Source of the DNA: Haloplasmataceae bacterium
GTDB lineage: Bacteria > Bacillota_I > Bacilli_A > Haloplasmatales > Haloplasmataceae
Assembly (NCBI GenBank): GCA_029240795.1
Contig: JARDZP010000012.1
Coordinates: 1-35,815, forward strand
Length of the DNA: 35,815 nt
Direction: 5' to 3'
This document shows positions 1-8,035 of the stretch, in pieces (positions within the stretch are counted from its first letter, which is position 1; the number at the start of each line of letters is the position of its first letter). The notes under the pieces were generated by a model. It was not told the origin of the DNA and did not search any database. It saw nothing but the letters and a program-made list of their open reading frames with translations. The translations under genes and the position numbers were made by a program.

Positions 1-2150
1 AAATACCTGAAGACGCTACATTAGAAGAATCATATGCTTTTGTAAAAGATTTCTTACGAGTTAAATCAGAAAGTCAATTAAGTCAAGAAAATGTTAATCC
101 TGAAATAGCTCAAGATATTACAAGTTTAAAAGTTACAAATTATAATAGTAGAAAAATAGGACAAATTCAAAATGTAAATGAAGAAGCTATTTATGGTTCT
201 GTAACGACTGATCGTATACTTGTTATCTTAATTGAATATGCAGATTATCCAAGTAATAATATTTCTCCATTTGAAACAGAAATGTATTATCCAGAGTACA
301 CCCAAGAACATTATCAAGATATGATCTTTGGTGAAGATGGATATGTTGGTCCAAATGGTGAATCATTTAAATCAATGAAACAATTTTATGAAGAACAATC
401 TGGTGGAAGCTACACTATTGAAGGTGAAGTTGCAGGTTGGTATACAGCTGAAGGACAAGCTGCAAATTATGGTGGAAATATTAATGGTAACGACAATGAT
501 CCTCGTTCATTAGTTTATGAAGCATTAACACAAGCAGCGGCAGATCCAACCGTTGATTTAACACAATATGATGTAGAAGATCCTTATGATATGAATGATA
601 ATGGCGAATTACGTGAGCCTGATGGTATTATCGATCATTTAATGGTAGTTCATTCAGGTGTTGGTGAAGAAGCCGGTGGCGGTGTACTTGGTGAAGATGC
701 AATTTGGTCACATCGTTGGAATCTTGCTGGTGCTGGTAGAGTGGTTCCGATTCCTGATACAACCGCAAACGTTGATTATTGGGGCGGAGTTATGACTGCG
801 ATGAATTACACCATTGAACCAGAAGATGGTGCAATGGGCGTATTTGCACATGAATACGGACATGATTTAGGATTACCTGATGAATATGATGTCATTTATT
901 CTGGTTTTGGTGAACCGGTAAGCTATTGGTCACTAATGGCTGGTGGTAGCTGGGCAGGTGTTATTAGTGGTACTGAACCAACTGGCTTTAGTCCATACGC
1001 AAAAGAATTCCTACAAGCAAACATGCCTGGAAGTAACTGGCAAAAGGGTTTGGAAATCAACCTAAAAGATATTACTAATAAAGGTATTCAAGTTACTTTA
1101 GATCAAGCTTCTACAAAAGGCGTAAATGAAGATGTTGTTAAAATTAACTTACCAAGTACAAAAACGGTAAACCTACCAGCGAAAGGTGAATATCAATACT
1201 TTAGTGGCTATGGCAACGAACTATTTAATATGATGTATACACCCGTTGATTTAAGAGGTACAGATTCTGCTACTCTCACATTTGATGCGTGGTATCGTAT
1301 TGAAAACGGTTGGGATTATGGATATGTTCTAGTGTTAGACTATTATGGTAATCTACTTGGTACTGTTGAAGGAAATATTACTTCTGATGATAATCCTAAT
1401 GGTAACAATTTCTTTGGAAATGGGTTAACTGGATTCTCATATGGATGGGAAGAAGCTATATTTGATTTGTCGCCATTTGTTGGAGAGCAAATATTATTAG
1501 CATTCGCATATATAACTGACCTTTATGAAGCTGAGTATGGTTTTTATGTGGATAATATTAAAGTTACTGCTGATAATAAACCAATCCTAACAGATGGTGC
1601 TGAAGCCACCAAAAATTTCTATTTAGATGGATTTACTATAGTAGAAGAAGGGACAGTTGAAACTGACCATTACTATTTAGTTGAATGGCGTAATCACCAA
1701 GGATCTGATGCAGGTTTAGCCCATATTAATATTGGTGGTCCAACATTCTTAGAATTTGAACCAGGTATGTTAGTATGGTATGTTGATAATTACTTCGCTA
1801 ATAATTTTACTGGCTTAAATCCAGGTAATGGTTTTTTAGGTGTTGTAGACGCTGATCAAGAAGCAATTACATGGAGTGATGGTGAAGTTGTAGGGATAAC
1901 TGCTTTACAAGTTCATGATGCGACATTTGGTGCTGAAAAATCAACTGAATTATTCTGGGATTTAGGAGACTATTCTATTTTTGATATAAACATAAATCAT
2001 CTTCGTGTATTTGATGATAACGAAGATTACTCAAATCCTGGTTTAAGAGATGCTGGTCGTAATATACCTAAAGATTTCGGTATTACTATTCGCGTAATTG
2101 GTGAAAGTGATGACCGTTCTGTTGGTAAAATTATTATAAATAAAAAATAA
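1..2150 (+). CDS. Immune inhibitor A-type M6 metallopeptidase (5' end outside window)
   Basis: Secreted zinc metalloprotease of the M6 (InhA) family; it would digest extracellular proteins. The reading frame is open from base 3, well before the first internal ATG at 282, so the gene begins outside the window and the signal peptide cannot be seen. The first ~90 codons look like the end of the propeptide. The zinc site HEYGHDLGLPDE is encoded at 849-884 and fits HExxHxxGxxD. Downstream (about 1170-1570) is a Trp/Tyr-rich beta region like the jelly-roll domain that follows the catalytic domain in InhA proteins, and then the conserved C-terminal part (HYYLVEWRN at about 1660-1690). There is no LPxTG or membrane anchor at the C-terminus (ends IIINKK), so the protein is probably released. 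A terminator follows directly. Family call is firm; the substrate is unknown. Confidence 0.9.
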   Translation, partial: IPEDATLEESYAFVKDFLRVKSESQLSQENVNPEIAQDITSLKVTNYNSRKIGQIQNVNEEAIYGSVTTDRILVILIEYADYPSNNISPFETEMYYPEYTQEHYQDMIFGEDGYVGPNGESFKSMKQFYEEQSGGSYTIEGEVAGWYTAEGQAANYGGNINGNDNDPRSLVYEALTQAAADPTVDLTQYDVEDPYDMNDNGELREPDGIIDHLMVVHSGVGEEAGGGVLGEDAIWSHRWNLAGAGRVVPIPDTTANVDYWGGVMTAMNYTIEPEDGAMGVFAHEYGHDLGLPDEYDVIYSGFGEPVSYWSLMAGGSWAGVISGTEPTGFSPYAKEFLQANMPGSNWQKGLEINLKDITNKGIQVTLDQASTKGVNEDVVKINLPSTKTVNLPAKGEYQYFSGYGNELFNMMYTPVDLRGTDSATLTFDAWYRIENGWDYGYVLVLDYYGNLLGTVEGNITSDDNPNGNNFFGNGLTGFSYGWEEAIFDLSPFVGEQILLAFAYITDLYEAEYGFYVDNIKVTADNKPILTDGAEATKNFYLDGFTIVEEGTVETDHYYLVEWRNHQGSDAGLAHINIGGPTFLEFEPGMLVWYVDNYFANNFTGLNPGNGFLGVVDADQEAITWSDGEVVGITALQVHDATFGAEKSTELFWDLGDYSIFDININHLRVFDDNEDYSNPGLRDAGRNIPKDFGITIRVIGESDDRSVGKIIINKK

Positions 2151-2159
2151 TATAAAACG

Positions 2160-2195
2160 AAAAAATCCTTAGCCTAAAAACTAAAGGATTTTTTC
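2160..2195 (+). terminator. Rho-independent terminator after M6 peptidase gene
   Basis: Ten-base inverted repeat AAAAATCCTT (2161-2170) / AAGGATTTTT (2184-2193) ending in a T-run, 10 bases after the peptidase stop codon. Confidence 0.85.
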
Positions 2196-2325
2196 ATTTA
2201 CCAAACATTACTAAGTGAGTATGCATTCTCTCTAATATTTCTTTACAAAATAGTTTGCAATTCATTGCCATCCCCCAATATGCTTACTTGTTATATTATT
2301 ATGCTATGTCGTTATTGCAACTTAC

Positions 2326-2359
2326 TAACCACTTATATTCAAAAATTAACCACTTATAT
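2326..2359 (+). promoter_or_regulatory. Tandem 13-bp direct repeat, candidate LytTR binding site
   Basis: TAACCACTTATAT occurs twice without mismatch, at 2326-2338 and 2347-2359, with starts 21 bp apart (two helical turns). LytTR-domain regulators are known to bind pairs of short direct repeats at about this spacing, in front of weak promoters. The next gene encodes a LytTR protein, so autoactivation is the simplest reading. No other copy of the full 13-mer was noticed in the window. Confidence 0.6.
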
Positions 2360-2366
2360 AAATATC

Positions 2367-2395
2367 GTGATTTTTAATCCGTTTTAAAATATAAT
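2367..2395 (+). promoter_or_regulatory. Promoter of LytTR-DUF3021 operon
   Basis: A perfect TATAAT lies at 2390-2395. The base positions 17 bp upstream (GTGATT, 2367-2372) do not resemble TTGACA. A good -10 with a poor -35 and a direct repeat just upstream fits an activator-dependent promoter. RBS GAGAGGTG sits at 2411-2418. Confidence 0.55.
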
Positions 2396-2424
2396 AATCT
2401 TGTAATAAATGAGAGGTGAAATGA

Positions 2425-2865
2425 ATGAAAGTTGAACTTAAAATTGATTCTGATATTTTAGAAGAAAAAGTTGTAATTTATGCTAGGGAATCCAATGAAG
2501 AAATTATTAATTTAATGAACAGAATCAACAGTTACGATTTTAAAAGAATAACGGGAATTCTCAATGAAAAGATATATCTAGTCTCACACAGTGATATTTA
2601 TTACTTCTATACAGAGAATCAAAAGGTTTATGTGAGAACAGAAAAAAACCGTTATGAAATAAAAATGAAAATGTATGAAATTGAAGAACAATTTCAACAT
2701 AGTCATTTTGTGAGAATATCACAATCAGTTATCGCAAACATCAACAAGATTAATAATCTTGAACTATCATTTAATGGAACACTATGTTTTAAGTTTAATA
2801 ATGGTGATACTGAATATTCATCAAGGCGTTATGTCAAAAAAATCAAAGAAACATTAGGAATATAG
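2425..2865 (+). CDS. LytTR-domain transcriptional regulator
   Basis: 146-residue DNA-binding protein. The C-terminal ~100 residues form a LytTR domain: the conserved stretch FVRISQSVIANINKI is at about residues 95-109 and the terminal strand/helix is around SSRRYVKKIKETLG. The N-terminal ~45 residues are not a phospho-receiver domain, so this is a stand-alone LytTR protein and not a two-component response regulator. The next gene, 11 bp downstream, encodes a DUF3021 membrane protein. This pairing is the layout of the LytTR regulatory systems described in streptococci (HdrRM, BrsRM), where the membrane partner restrains the regulator. ATG 2425 was chosen because the ATG at 2421 is in a frame that stops at once. 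Targets outside this operon are unknown. Confidence 0.85.
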   Translation: MKVELKIDSDILEEKVVIYARESNEEIINLMNRINSYDFKRITGILNEKIYLVSHSDIYYFYTENQKVYVRTEKNRYEIKMKMYEIEEQFQHSHFVRISQSVIANINKINNLELSFNGTLCFKFNNGDTEYSSRRYVKKIKETLGI

Positions 2866-2876
2866 GAGGATTTAAA

Positions 2877-3287
2877 ATGAAAGAAACTCTATTAAGAGGA
2901 TTACAGGGAGCTGTAATTGGTGTGTTTATCACATTTACCATTGGTTTTACAATGATATTACTAACTAAAAATGAATTCATTGTTACAAGTGAATTCATTA
3001 TAAAACAATATGTTTCAGGTTTAATTCTTGGTTTTGCATTTGGAGCACTTAATATGCTTTTTAATAAAGAAAATCTTAAATTAGCCAGAACAACGATATT
3101 TCATAGTTTAATATTAACAATACTATTTATTCCAATAGGAATATATGCTGGTTGGCTACCAAGCAATTGGCAACAAATTCTACTCGCTATAACAATCTTT
3201 ATTCTCATTTATTTTCTAATATGGATTATATGTTATATCTTTTATAAAAAAGAGATTAATCAAATTAATGAGAAACTAAAGAAATAA
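2877..3287 (+). CDS. DUF3021 family membrane protein, likely LytTR partner
   Basis: 136-residue protein with four predicted transmembrane helices (about residues 9-30, 45-63, 73-92 and 100-126) and a short Lys-rich cytoplasmic tail (KKEINQINEKLKK). The size, topology and position directly behind a LytTR gene match the DUF3021 family. The RBS AGGAGG is ideal and the gap to the upstream gene is 11 bp, so the two are co-transcribed. By analogy with known LytTR regulator/inhibitor pairs it probably holds the regulator inactive at the membrane until an unknown signal arrives; that role is inferred. A terminator lies about 100 bp downstream. Confidence 0.75.
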   Translation: MKETLLRGLQGAVIGVFITFTIGFTMILLTKNEFIVTSEFIIKQYVSGLILGFAFGALNMLFNKENLKLARTTIFHSLILTILFIPIGIYAGWLPSNWQQILLAITIFILIYFLIWIICYIFYKKEINQINEKLKK

Positions 3288-3738
3288 GTTAATAGTTTAA
3301 TAGTAATAGTAAAAAAACCAGTATTATAAAATGTCGCACACTTTATAGGAAAAAAACTCGAAAATTAAAGGTGTTTGACACACTAAATAGCACTACAAAT
3401 CGTAGTGCCATTTTTGTATTAATTTATCCAATTATATTTAAATTTTGTTAGTTTTTGGGATAACAAGAAATACTGATTTTCTAAAATAATGAAATGATAA
3501 ACAAAATACGAAGTTTAATAAAACTTAACCAAAGATTTCATTTAGGGGTAAAAAAATTAAGCAGTTAACTAACTACTATAGCATGTTATGTATAAAATAA
3601 TGTAAGATAAGAAAAGATGTATAATTTTCGCTTTAAATATAAAATGATGTTTATATAGAACTTAATGCTAGAATATATTTTTTATTGTTATTGAATTTAA
3701 TGTAGATTTAAAATTAGAAGAAAAGAGGGGTGAAGGAC
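3288..3738. other. Intergenic region with one terminator
   Basis: About 450 bp without a supportable gene. It holds the terminator at 3390-3415 and otherwise AT-rich sequence. A weak promoter-like pair (TTGTTA near 3686 and TAAAAT about 18 bp further on) may serve the small gene at 3739. GTGTTTGACACAC at 3371-3383 is a short imperfect inverted repeat of no known meaning. Confidence 0.4.
3389..3416 (+). terminator. Rho-independent terminator downstream of LytTR-DUF3021
   Basis: Stem GCACTAC (3390-3396) / GTAGTGC (3402-3408) with a five-base loop, followed by TTTTT at 3411-3415. It ends the LytTR operon about 100 bp after the DUF3021 stop codon. Confidence 0.75.
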
Positions 3739-3924
3739 ATGTCGATTATAATTTCATTATCATTACTAATTATCATAGGCGTTCCTGTTATTGTATATGC
3801 TCTTATAAACAGTGCAGTCAAAGCAAAAGCGGAGGGGAATACATCAAAACAATGGTTTACGTTGTGGGTTGTTGGTGTATTAACATTAGCAATTTTATTG
3901 TTAGGATTTGCTTTATTGGTATAA
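3739..3924 (+). CDS. Small two-helix membrane protein, unknown function
   Basis: About 61 residues, not recognised as a named family. Two hydrophobic helices (about residues 2-20 and 40-60) flank a short polar loop with Lys, Glu and Gln, so it is a predicted hairpin membrane protein. I place the start at ATG 3739, eight bases after GAGGGG (3725-3730); a GTG at 3730 would overlap that RBS. It forms a single-gene unit closed by a strong terminator 6 bases after the stop. An intact RBS, a frame ending next to a terminator and typical membrane composition support it as a real gene; its role cannot be inferred from neighbours. Confidence 0.6.
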   Translation: MSIIISLSLLIIIGVPVIVYALINSAVKAKAEGNTSKQWFTLWVVGVLTLAILLLGFALLV

Positions 3925-3929
3925 TTAAC

Positions 3930-3957
3930 AAAAACCCTCCTTACCGGAGGGTTTTTA
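3930..3957. terminator. Bidirectional terminator between convergent genes
   Basis: GC-rich stem CCCTCC (3935-3940) / GGAGGG (3946-3951) with an A-run on the left and a T-run on the right. It can stop the small plus-strand gene as well as the minus-strand ABC/GH4 operon that ends at 4025. Confidence 0.85.
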
Positions 3958-4024
3958 CTTTTTAAACAAGACTGTCTACTTTAAGGGAATCATATCAATA
4001 TGGAAAGCATTTACTTTTTTACTT

Positions 4025-5332
4025 TTATTTATATTTTGGTAACAAATCCCCATGGGCTAAAATTAAATCATCACACATAGATTTAATATCATCTAGTGAT
4101 AATTCACTTGACGTATGTGGATCTAACATTGCTGACATATATATATATTCTTTTTTTAATGTTAAAGCAGCTTCAATCGTTAATAGTTGCATATTAATAT
4201 TTGTTCTATTTAGGGCTGCACATTGTTCAGGTAATTTACCAACGATTGATGGTGTAATACCATTTCTATCAACTATACAAGCTACCTCAACACATGCTTC
4301 ATTTGGTAAGTTAGTAATTAAACTATTATTCATCACGTTTCCAGCTATTATATATGGTTTATTCGTTACAACTGCTTCAATAATGTAAGAAGCATATTCA
4401 TGTGTTCTTTGATGTGTTAATTGTGCATTGTGTACTAAATTTTCTTTAATTTTATTCCACTCATTAATTTGAGTAATACAGCGACGAGGATATTCATCAA
4501 GGGGGATATTAAACTTTTCAATTAATTCAGGATATCTAGATTTAATATAATAAGGCATATATTCAGCACTATGTTCACTAGATTCTGTAACATAATAACC
4601 AAACTTCTCCATTAAATCAAAACGTACCATATCCCAGTGTTTACCATTAGTATTTTTTGCTTTTGCGGCTTTTTTTATCTCAGGATACAAATCCAATCCA
4701 GCTTTAGAAATATTAAGTAACCATGCTTGATGATTAATACCGGCAATTTTCCATTTAGTTTCTTCAGGTTTTACACCAATTTGTAAATGATTTAATAAAT
4801 TTGGTACACATGATTGGACACTATGACATAATCCTACACCTTGTATATTAGTTATCCGGTTCCAAGCACCCATCAAAATAGCCATTGGATTCGTATAATT
4901 TAAAAATAATGCATTTGGACATACTTCTTCCATGTCACGCGCGATTGATTGTAAGACGGGGATTGTTCTAAGTCCACGAAATACACCGCCAATTCCTAAT
5001 GTATCACCTATCGTTTGTCTTAATCCATATTTTTTTGGAATTTCGAAGTCAATTACAGTACTTGGTTCATATCCACCAACTTGAATCGTATTAATCACAA
5101 AATCGGCATTTCTTAATGCTTCTTTACGGTTGGAATAAGCCACCACACTCCCATAACCACCACTGTTTTTTTGGATATTTTTTAGCATTGTTTCTGATTC
5201 TTGTAACCTTTTCTCATTAATATCGTATAAGGCAAACTCAAAATCCCGAATACTTTCGGTCTGCATACAATCGCCAATTAAATTTTTCGCAAATACAGTG
5301 CTACCTGCTCCTATTAAAGTAATTTTTCTCAT
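4025..5332 (-). CDS. melA: GH4 family glycosidase, alpha-galactosidase (MelA)-like
   Basis: NAD- and metal-dependent glycoside hydrolase family 4 enzyme, cytosolic, about 435 residues (typical for the family). The N-terminal Rossmann motif is LIGAGSTVF, followed by the family blocks NYTNPMA, GLCHSV and GINHQAW; the Cys-His of CHSV and the later His are the expected metal ligands. The CHSVQ form favours the alpha-galactosidase/alpha-glucosidase branch over 6-phospho-beta-glucosidases. It would split alpha-galactosides such as melibiose. It is the last gene of the ABC-DUF1854-ABC operon; the upstream stop and a first ATG overlap as TAATG. RBS GGAGAG lies 3 nt from the first ATG (5335) and 6 nt from the second, so I prefer 5332. 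No sugar importer is next to it, which is unusual; a decayed GH42 gene lies 5 kb upstream. Exact substrate unproven. Confidence 0.85.
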   Translation of the reverse strand: MRKITLIGAGSTVFAKNLIGDCMQTESIRDFEFALYDINEKRLQESETMLKNIQKNSGGYGSVVAYSNRKEALRNADFVINTIQVGGYEPSTVIDFEIPKKYGLRQTIGDTLGIGGVFRGLRTIPVLQSIARDMEEVCPNALFLNYTNPMAILMGAWNRITNIQGVGLCHSVQSCVPNLLNHLQIGVKPEETKWKIAGINHQAWLLNISKAGLDLYPEIKKAAKAKNTNGKHWDMVRFDLMEKFGYYVTESSEHSAEYMPYYIKSRYPELIEKFNIPLDEYPRRCITQINEWNKIKENLVHNAQLTHQRTHEYASYIIEAVVTNKPYIIAGNVMNNSLITNLPNEACVEVACIVDRNGITPSIVGKLPEQCAALNRTNINMQLLTIEAALTLKKEYIYMSAMLDPHTSSELSLDDIKSMCDDLILAHGDLLPKYK

Positions 5333-5334
5333 CA

Positions 5335-7527
5335 TTAACTCTCCTTTGTCCTTGACATTTCCTTTTGTGCCATAACTAGACTATAATACTTTCCTTTTGA
5401 TCTAATTAACTCTTCATGTGTTCCAAGTTCAATTTGTTTACCTTTATCTAAAACAAGTAAGCGAGTTGCGTTACGTAGAGTAGATAATCGATGAGCAATC
5501 GCAAACGTTGTTCGATTTTTAATCAGTCTTCCTAATGCCTCTTGAATTTGATACTCTGTTTCAGTATCAACTGAAGCAGTAGCTTCATCTAATATTAGAA
5601 TTTTTGGATCATGTAGGATCGCTCGTGCAATCGCAATTCTTTGCTTTTCCCCGCCAGATAATCTTTGTCCTTTTTCACCTACTCGGGTATCATACCCATC
5701 AGTGAATCGTATAATGAAATCATGCGCGTTTGCGATTTTAGCGGACTTAATAACCTCTTCTAAAGTCGCATCAGGTTTAGCGTACATGATATTTTGTAAT
5801 ATTGTACCTGAAAAGAGAAAAGTTTCTTGTAATACTACGCCAATTTGTGACCGTAAATCTTTTTGATTAATTGATTTTATATCTATTCCATCGATTAAAA
5901 TTTTGCCCTCATCGACATCATATAAACGCATAACTAAGTTAATTAGTGTTGACTTACCAGCACCACTATGACCAACTAAGCCAATCATTTCACCCGGATT
6001 AACATCTAAAACAATATTTTTAAGTACTGGTTCATAAGCATTATAACCAAACGAAATGTTTTCAAATGTAACCTTACCATTTATGACATGATTTTCGACG
6101 TTTTCTATATCCCTAATTTTTGGTTCTTCATCTAATATTTCAAATATTCTTTCCGTTGATGTTAATGCATCAGTGAGTGAGCGTGGGAAGAAGGTTAACC
6201 AACCAAGTGGACCATAAATCATTCCAGTATATTGGGTAAACTGAATTAATTCACCTAGCTTCATTGCTTCATTTAGAATTAAACGTCCACCATAATAAAG
6301 AATAAAAAAGTTTCCTATTCCCATGACGAAATTCAAAAAAGGAAAGATAGTGTTATATCTTTTTTCATTATTAGCGGTAATATCACATAAATTTTTACTT
6401 ACCTTAGAAAATCGATTAATTTCTTTTTTTTCCATACCAAATGCTTTTACAACTCTTATTCCACTCAATATATCATGTAGAATTGAATTGGCTCTATCTG
6501 AAATCTTCCACTGTGCATGATACATTTTCATAAAGGTTTTATTCATAAATTTAAGGTAAATGATAATAAGCGGAACAGGAATTAAGATTAAGAGTGCCAT
6601 TTTCCAATTCATCACAAATAATATGATTGTAATAACAATTAAAGTAATCATTTGATTAATTCCCATTGATGCTTGATTCGATATAAAACTTTGTACTCTA
6701 TCGGTATCTCCTGTGACTCGGTTCATTAAATCACCAGTTTTACGTGAATCCAAATAACTAATTGAAAGAGATTGAATTTTAGCGTATACACTTTGACGTA
6801 AGTCTCTCGAGATACCTGCACCAACTTTAACCATCATCCGATTTTTTATTACATCAAATAATGCCTTAGTGAGATTAACTAAACCGATACTAAGTACTAA
6901 CAATACTATTGCTAGTCCGTCAACTTTTCTTGGTGTTAAATAATCATCGATTAATCGTCTAAATATTAATGGATTTATTAAATTTAGTGAAGTTAAAATT
7001 AAAAATATAAAAAGAGAGCAAAGTAGTGGAAATAAATATGGTTTTATGATTCCAGTGAATCTTTTTACAATCACTCTTTTATTTATACAATGATGACATA
7101 TTTTTGAACCTCCTAAATACATTCTTCCACATTTAGGACAACGATTTTCAACTTCATCACTAATTTGCTTTGGCGTTTCACCATTCATTAAACTTTCTAA
7201 TATTTTCGAAATATAAATATACCTTGTCGCGTGAAGCATTGTGAATCTTATAATCAGTTTATCTTCACCATTTATGGTGGTTTCTAACATGCCATTTCCT
7301 ACTGCCATTATATGTGTAAAAGCAGTACAATCAGAAATCTTCGTTCTCTCTATTAGGTCATCATTTTCAAATACAAAATAATATGCATTTGTAACAACAA
7401 ACCACCCATCTGAACTTAACCCTTTATTATTTAAATCGAAAGGAGTACAATATAAGATTTCTTCACCATTTAACAATTGATTAAGAGATAACTTTACATT
7501 TATAGGTAAATCATATATTAGTTTCAT
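5335..7527 (-). CDS. ABC exporter half-transporter with N-terminal domain and zinc ribbon (second of pair)
   Basis: Type IV (exporter-type) ABC protein: six transmembrane helices fused to a nucleotide-binding domain with Walker A GHSGAGKST, signature LSGGEKQR and Walker B ILILDEATAS. Unusually, the membrane part is preceded by ~130 soluble residues (PH-like or tubby-like strand pattern, not identified) and a CxxC-x10-CxxC zinc ribbon (CPKCG ... CHHC). The paralogue at 8036-10282 has the same layout, and a DUF1854 protein sits between them; the two halves probably form a heterodimer. I use ATG 7527 because MKLIYDLP then lines up with MKDLIKEIP of the paralogue; a GTG at 7542 is the alternative. 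Exported substrate unknown. Families of this type have, to my memory, been annotated with cyanophycin genes in proteobacteria, which I cannot verify. Confidence 0.85.
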   Translation of the reverse strand: MKLIYDLPINVKLSLNQLLNGEEILYCTPFDLNNKGLSSDGWFVVTNAYYFVFENDDLIERTKISDCTAFTHIMAVGNGMLETTINGEDKLIIRFTMLHATRYIYISKILESLMNGETPKQISDEVENRCPKCGRMYLGGSKICHHCINKRVIVKRFTGIIKPYLFPLLCSLFIFLILTSLNLINPLIFRRLIDDYLTPRKVDGLAIVLLVLSIGLVNLTKALFDVIKNRMMVKVGAGISRDLRQSVYAKIQSLSISYLDSRKTGDLMNRVTGDTDRVQSFISNQASMGINQMITLIVITIILFVMNWKMALLILIPVPLIIIYLKFMNKTFMKMYHAQWKISDRANSILHDILSGIRVVKAFGMEKKEINRFSKVSKNLCDITANNEKRYNTIFPFLNFVMGIGNFFILYYGGRLILNEAMKLGELIQFTQYTGMIYGPLGWLTFFPRSLTDALTSTERIFEILDEEPKIRDIENVENHVINGKVTFENISFGYNAYEPVLKNIVLDVNPGEMIGLVGHSGAGKSTLINLVMRLYDVDEGKILIDGIDIKSINQKDLRSQIGVVLQETFLFSGTILQNIMYAKPDATLEEVIKSAKIANAHDFIIRFTDGYDTRVGEKGQRLSGGEKQRIAIARAILHDPKILILDEATASVDTETEYQIQEALGRLIKNRTTFAIAHRLSTLRNATRLLVLDKGKQIELGTHEELIRSKGKYYSLVMAQKEMSRTKES

Positions 7528-7544
7528 CTTTATACCACACACCT

Positions 7545-8033
7545 TTACAACATTAATTCAATTAATTTAAAACTTTTTTCATCTAAAGTTGTATAATCAG
7601 AAATTTCATAACGATTACCATCGACATCGATTATTAAAATTAATTTATCTTTAATATTTATAAAACTATTATTATCACGTCTAATTGTAAATTTTTTATT
7701 ACCATGATTCGTTAATACGTCCCAATAACCGTATCCAAATTCTTCTTTAATTGAATTAATTTTATCTATGACTGGCAAGTAGTAACGACGTTCTAACTCT
7801 TCAACAAAGAGTAATTTTGTATCACTCGAAAAATCATCAATATTTTTAATAATGCCGATTTCATTTTTTTCTTTGTCTCTTACAGAGATAAATGAGTTAG
7901 AAAAACTAAATGGAAAAGCTTTTATTAGAGATACACGTTTATAATCAGTTTCACCAGATTTTAGTCCGATAAATCCACCATTACTTTTATAAAATGTTGT
8001 ATTTTCATTTGTCAAATATTTTATTTCTTCCAT
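7545..8033 (-). CDS. DUF1854 family protein
   Basis: 162-residue soluble protein of the DUF1854 family, recognised from the C-terminal pattern YGYWDVLTNHG, KKFTIRRD and DVDGNRYEI-D-TTLDEKS. No enzyme motif and no membrane segment are visible. DUF1854 genes are characteristically found beside exporter-type ABC genes of the kind seen on both sides here, so it is probably an accessory subunit or regulator of that transporter; its biochemical role is not known. RBS AGGGGG is 6-7 nt before ATG; the gap to the upstream ABC stop codon is 2 nt, so it is translationally linked. Confidence 0.8.
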   Translation of the reverse strand: MEEIKYLTNENTTFYKSNGGFIGLKSGETDYKRVSLIKAFPFSFSNSFISVRDKEKNEIGIIKNIDDFSSDTKLLFVEELERRYYLPVIDKINSIKEEFGYGYWDVLTNHGNKKFTIRRDNNSFINIKDKLILIIDVDGNRYEISDYTTLDEKSFKLIELML

Positions 8034-8035
8034 TT

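Noticed and set aside
3345-3383. Remnant of an insertion sequence end near TGTCGCACAC and GTGTTTGACACAC
   Set aside because: No partner end, target duplication or transposase fragment nearby.
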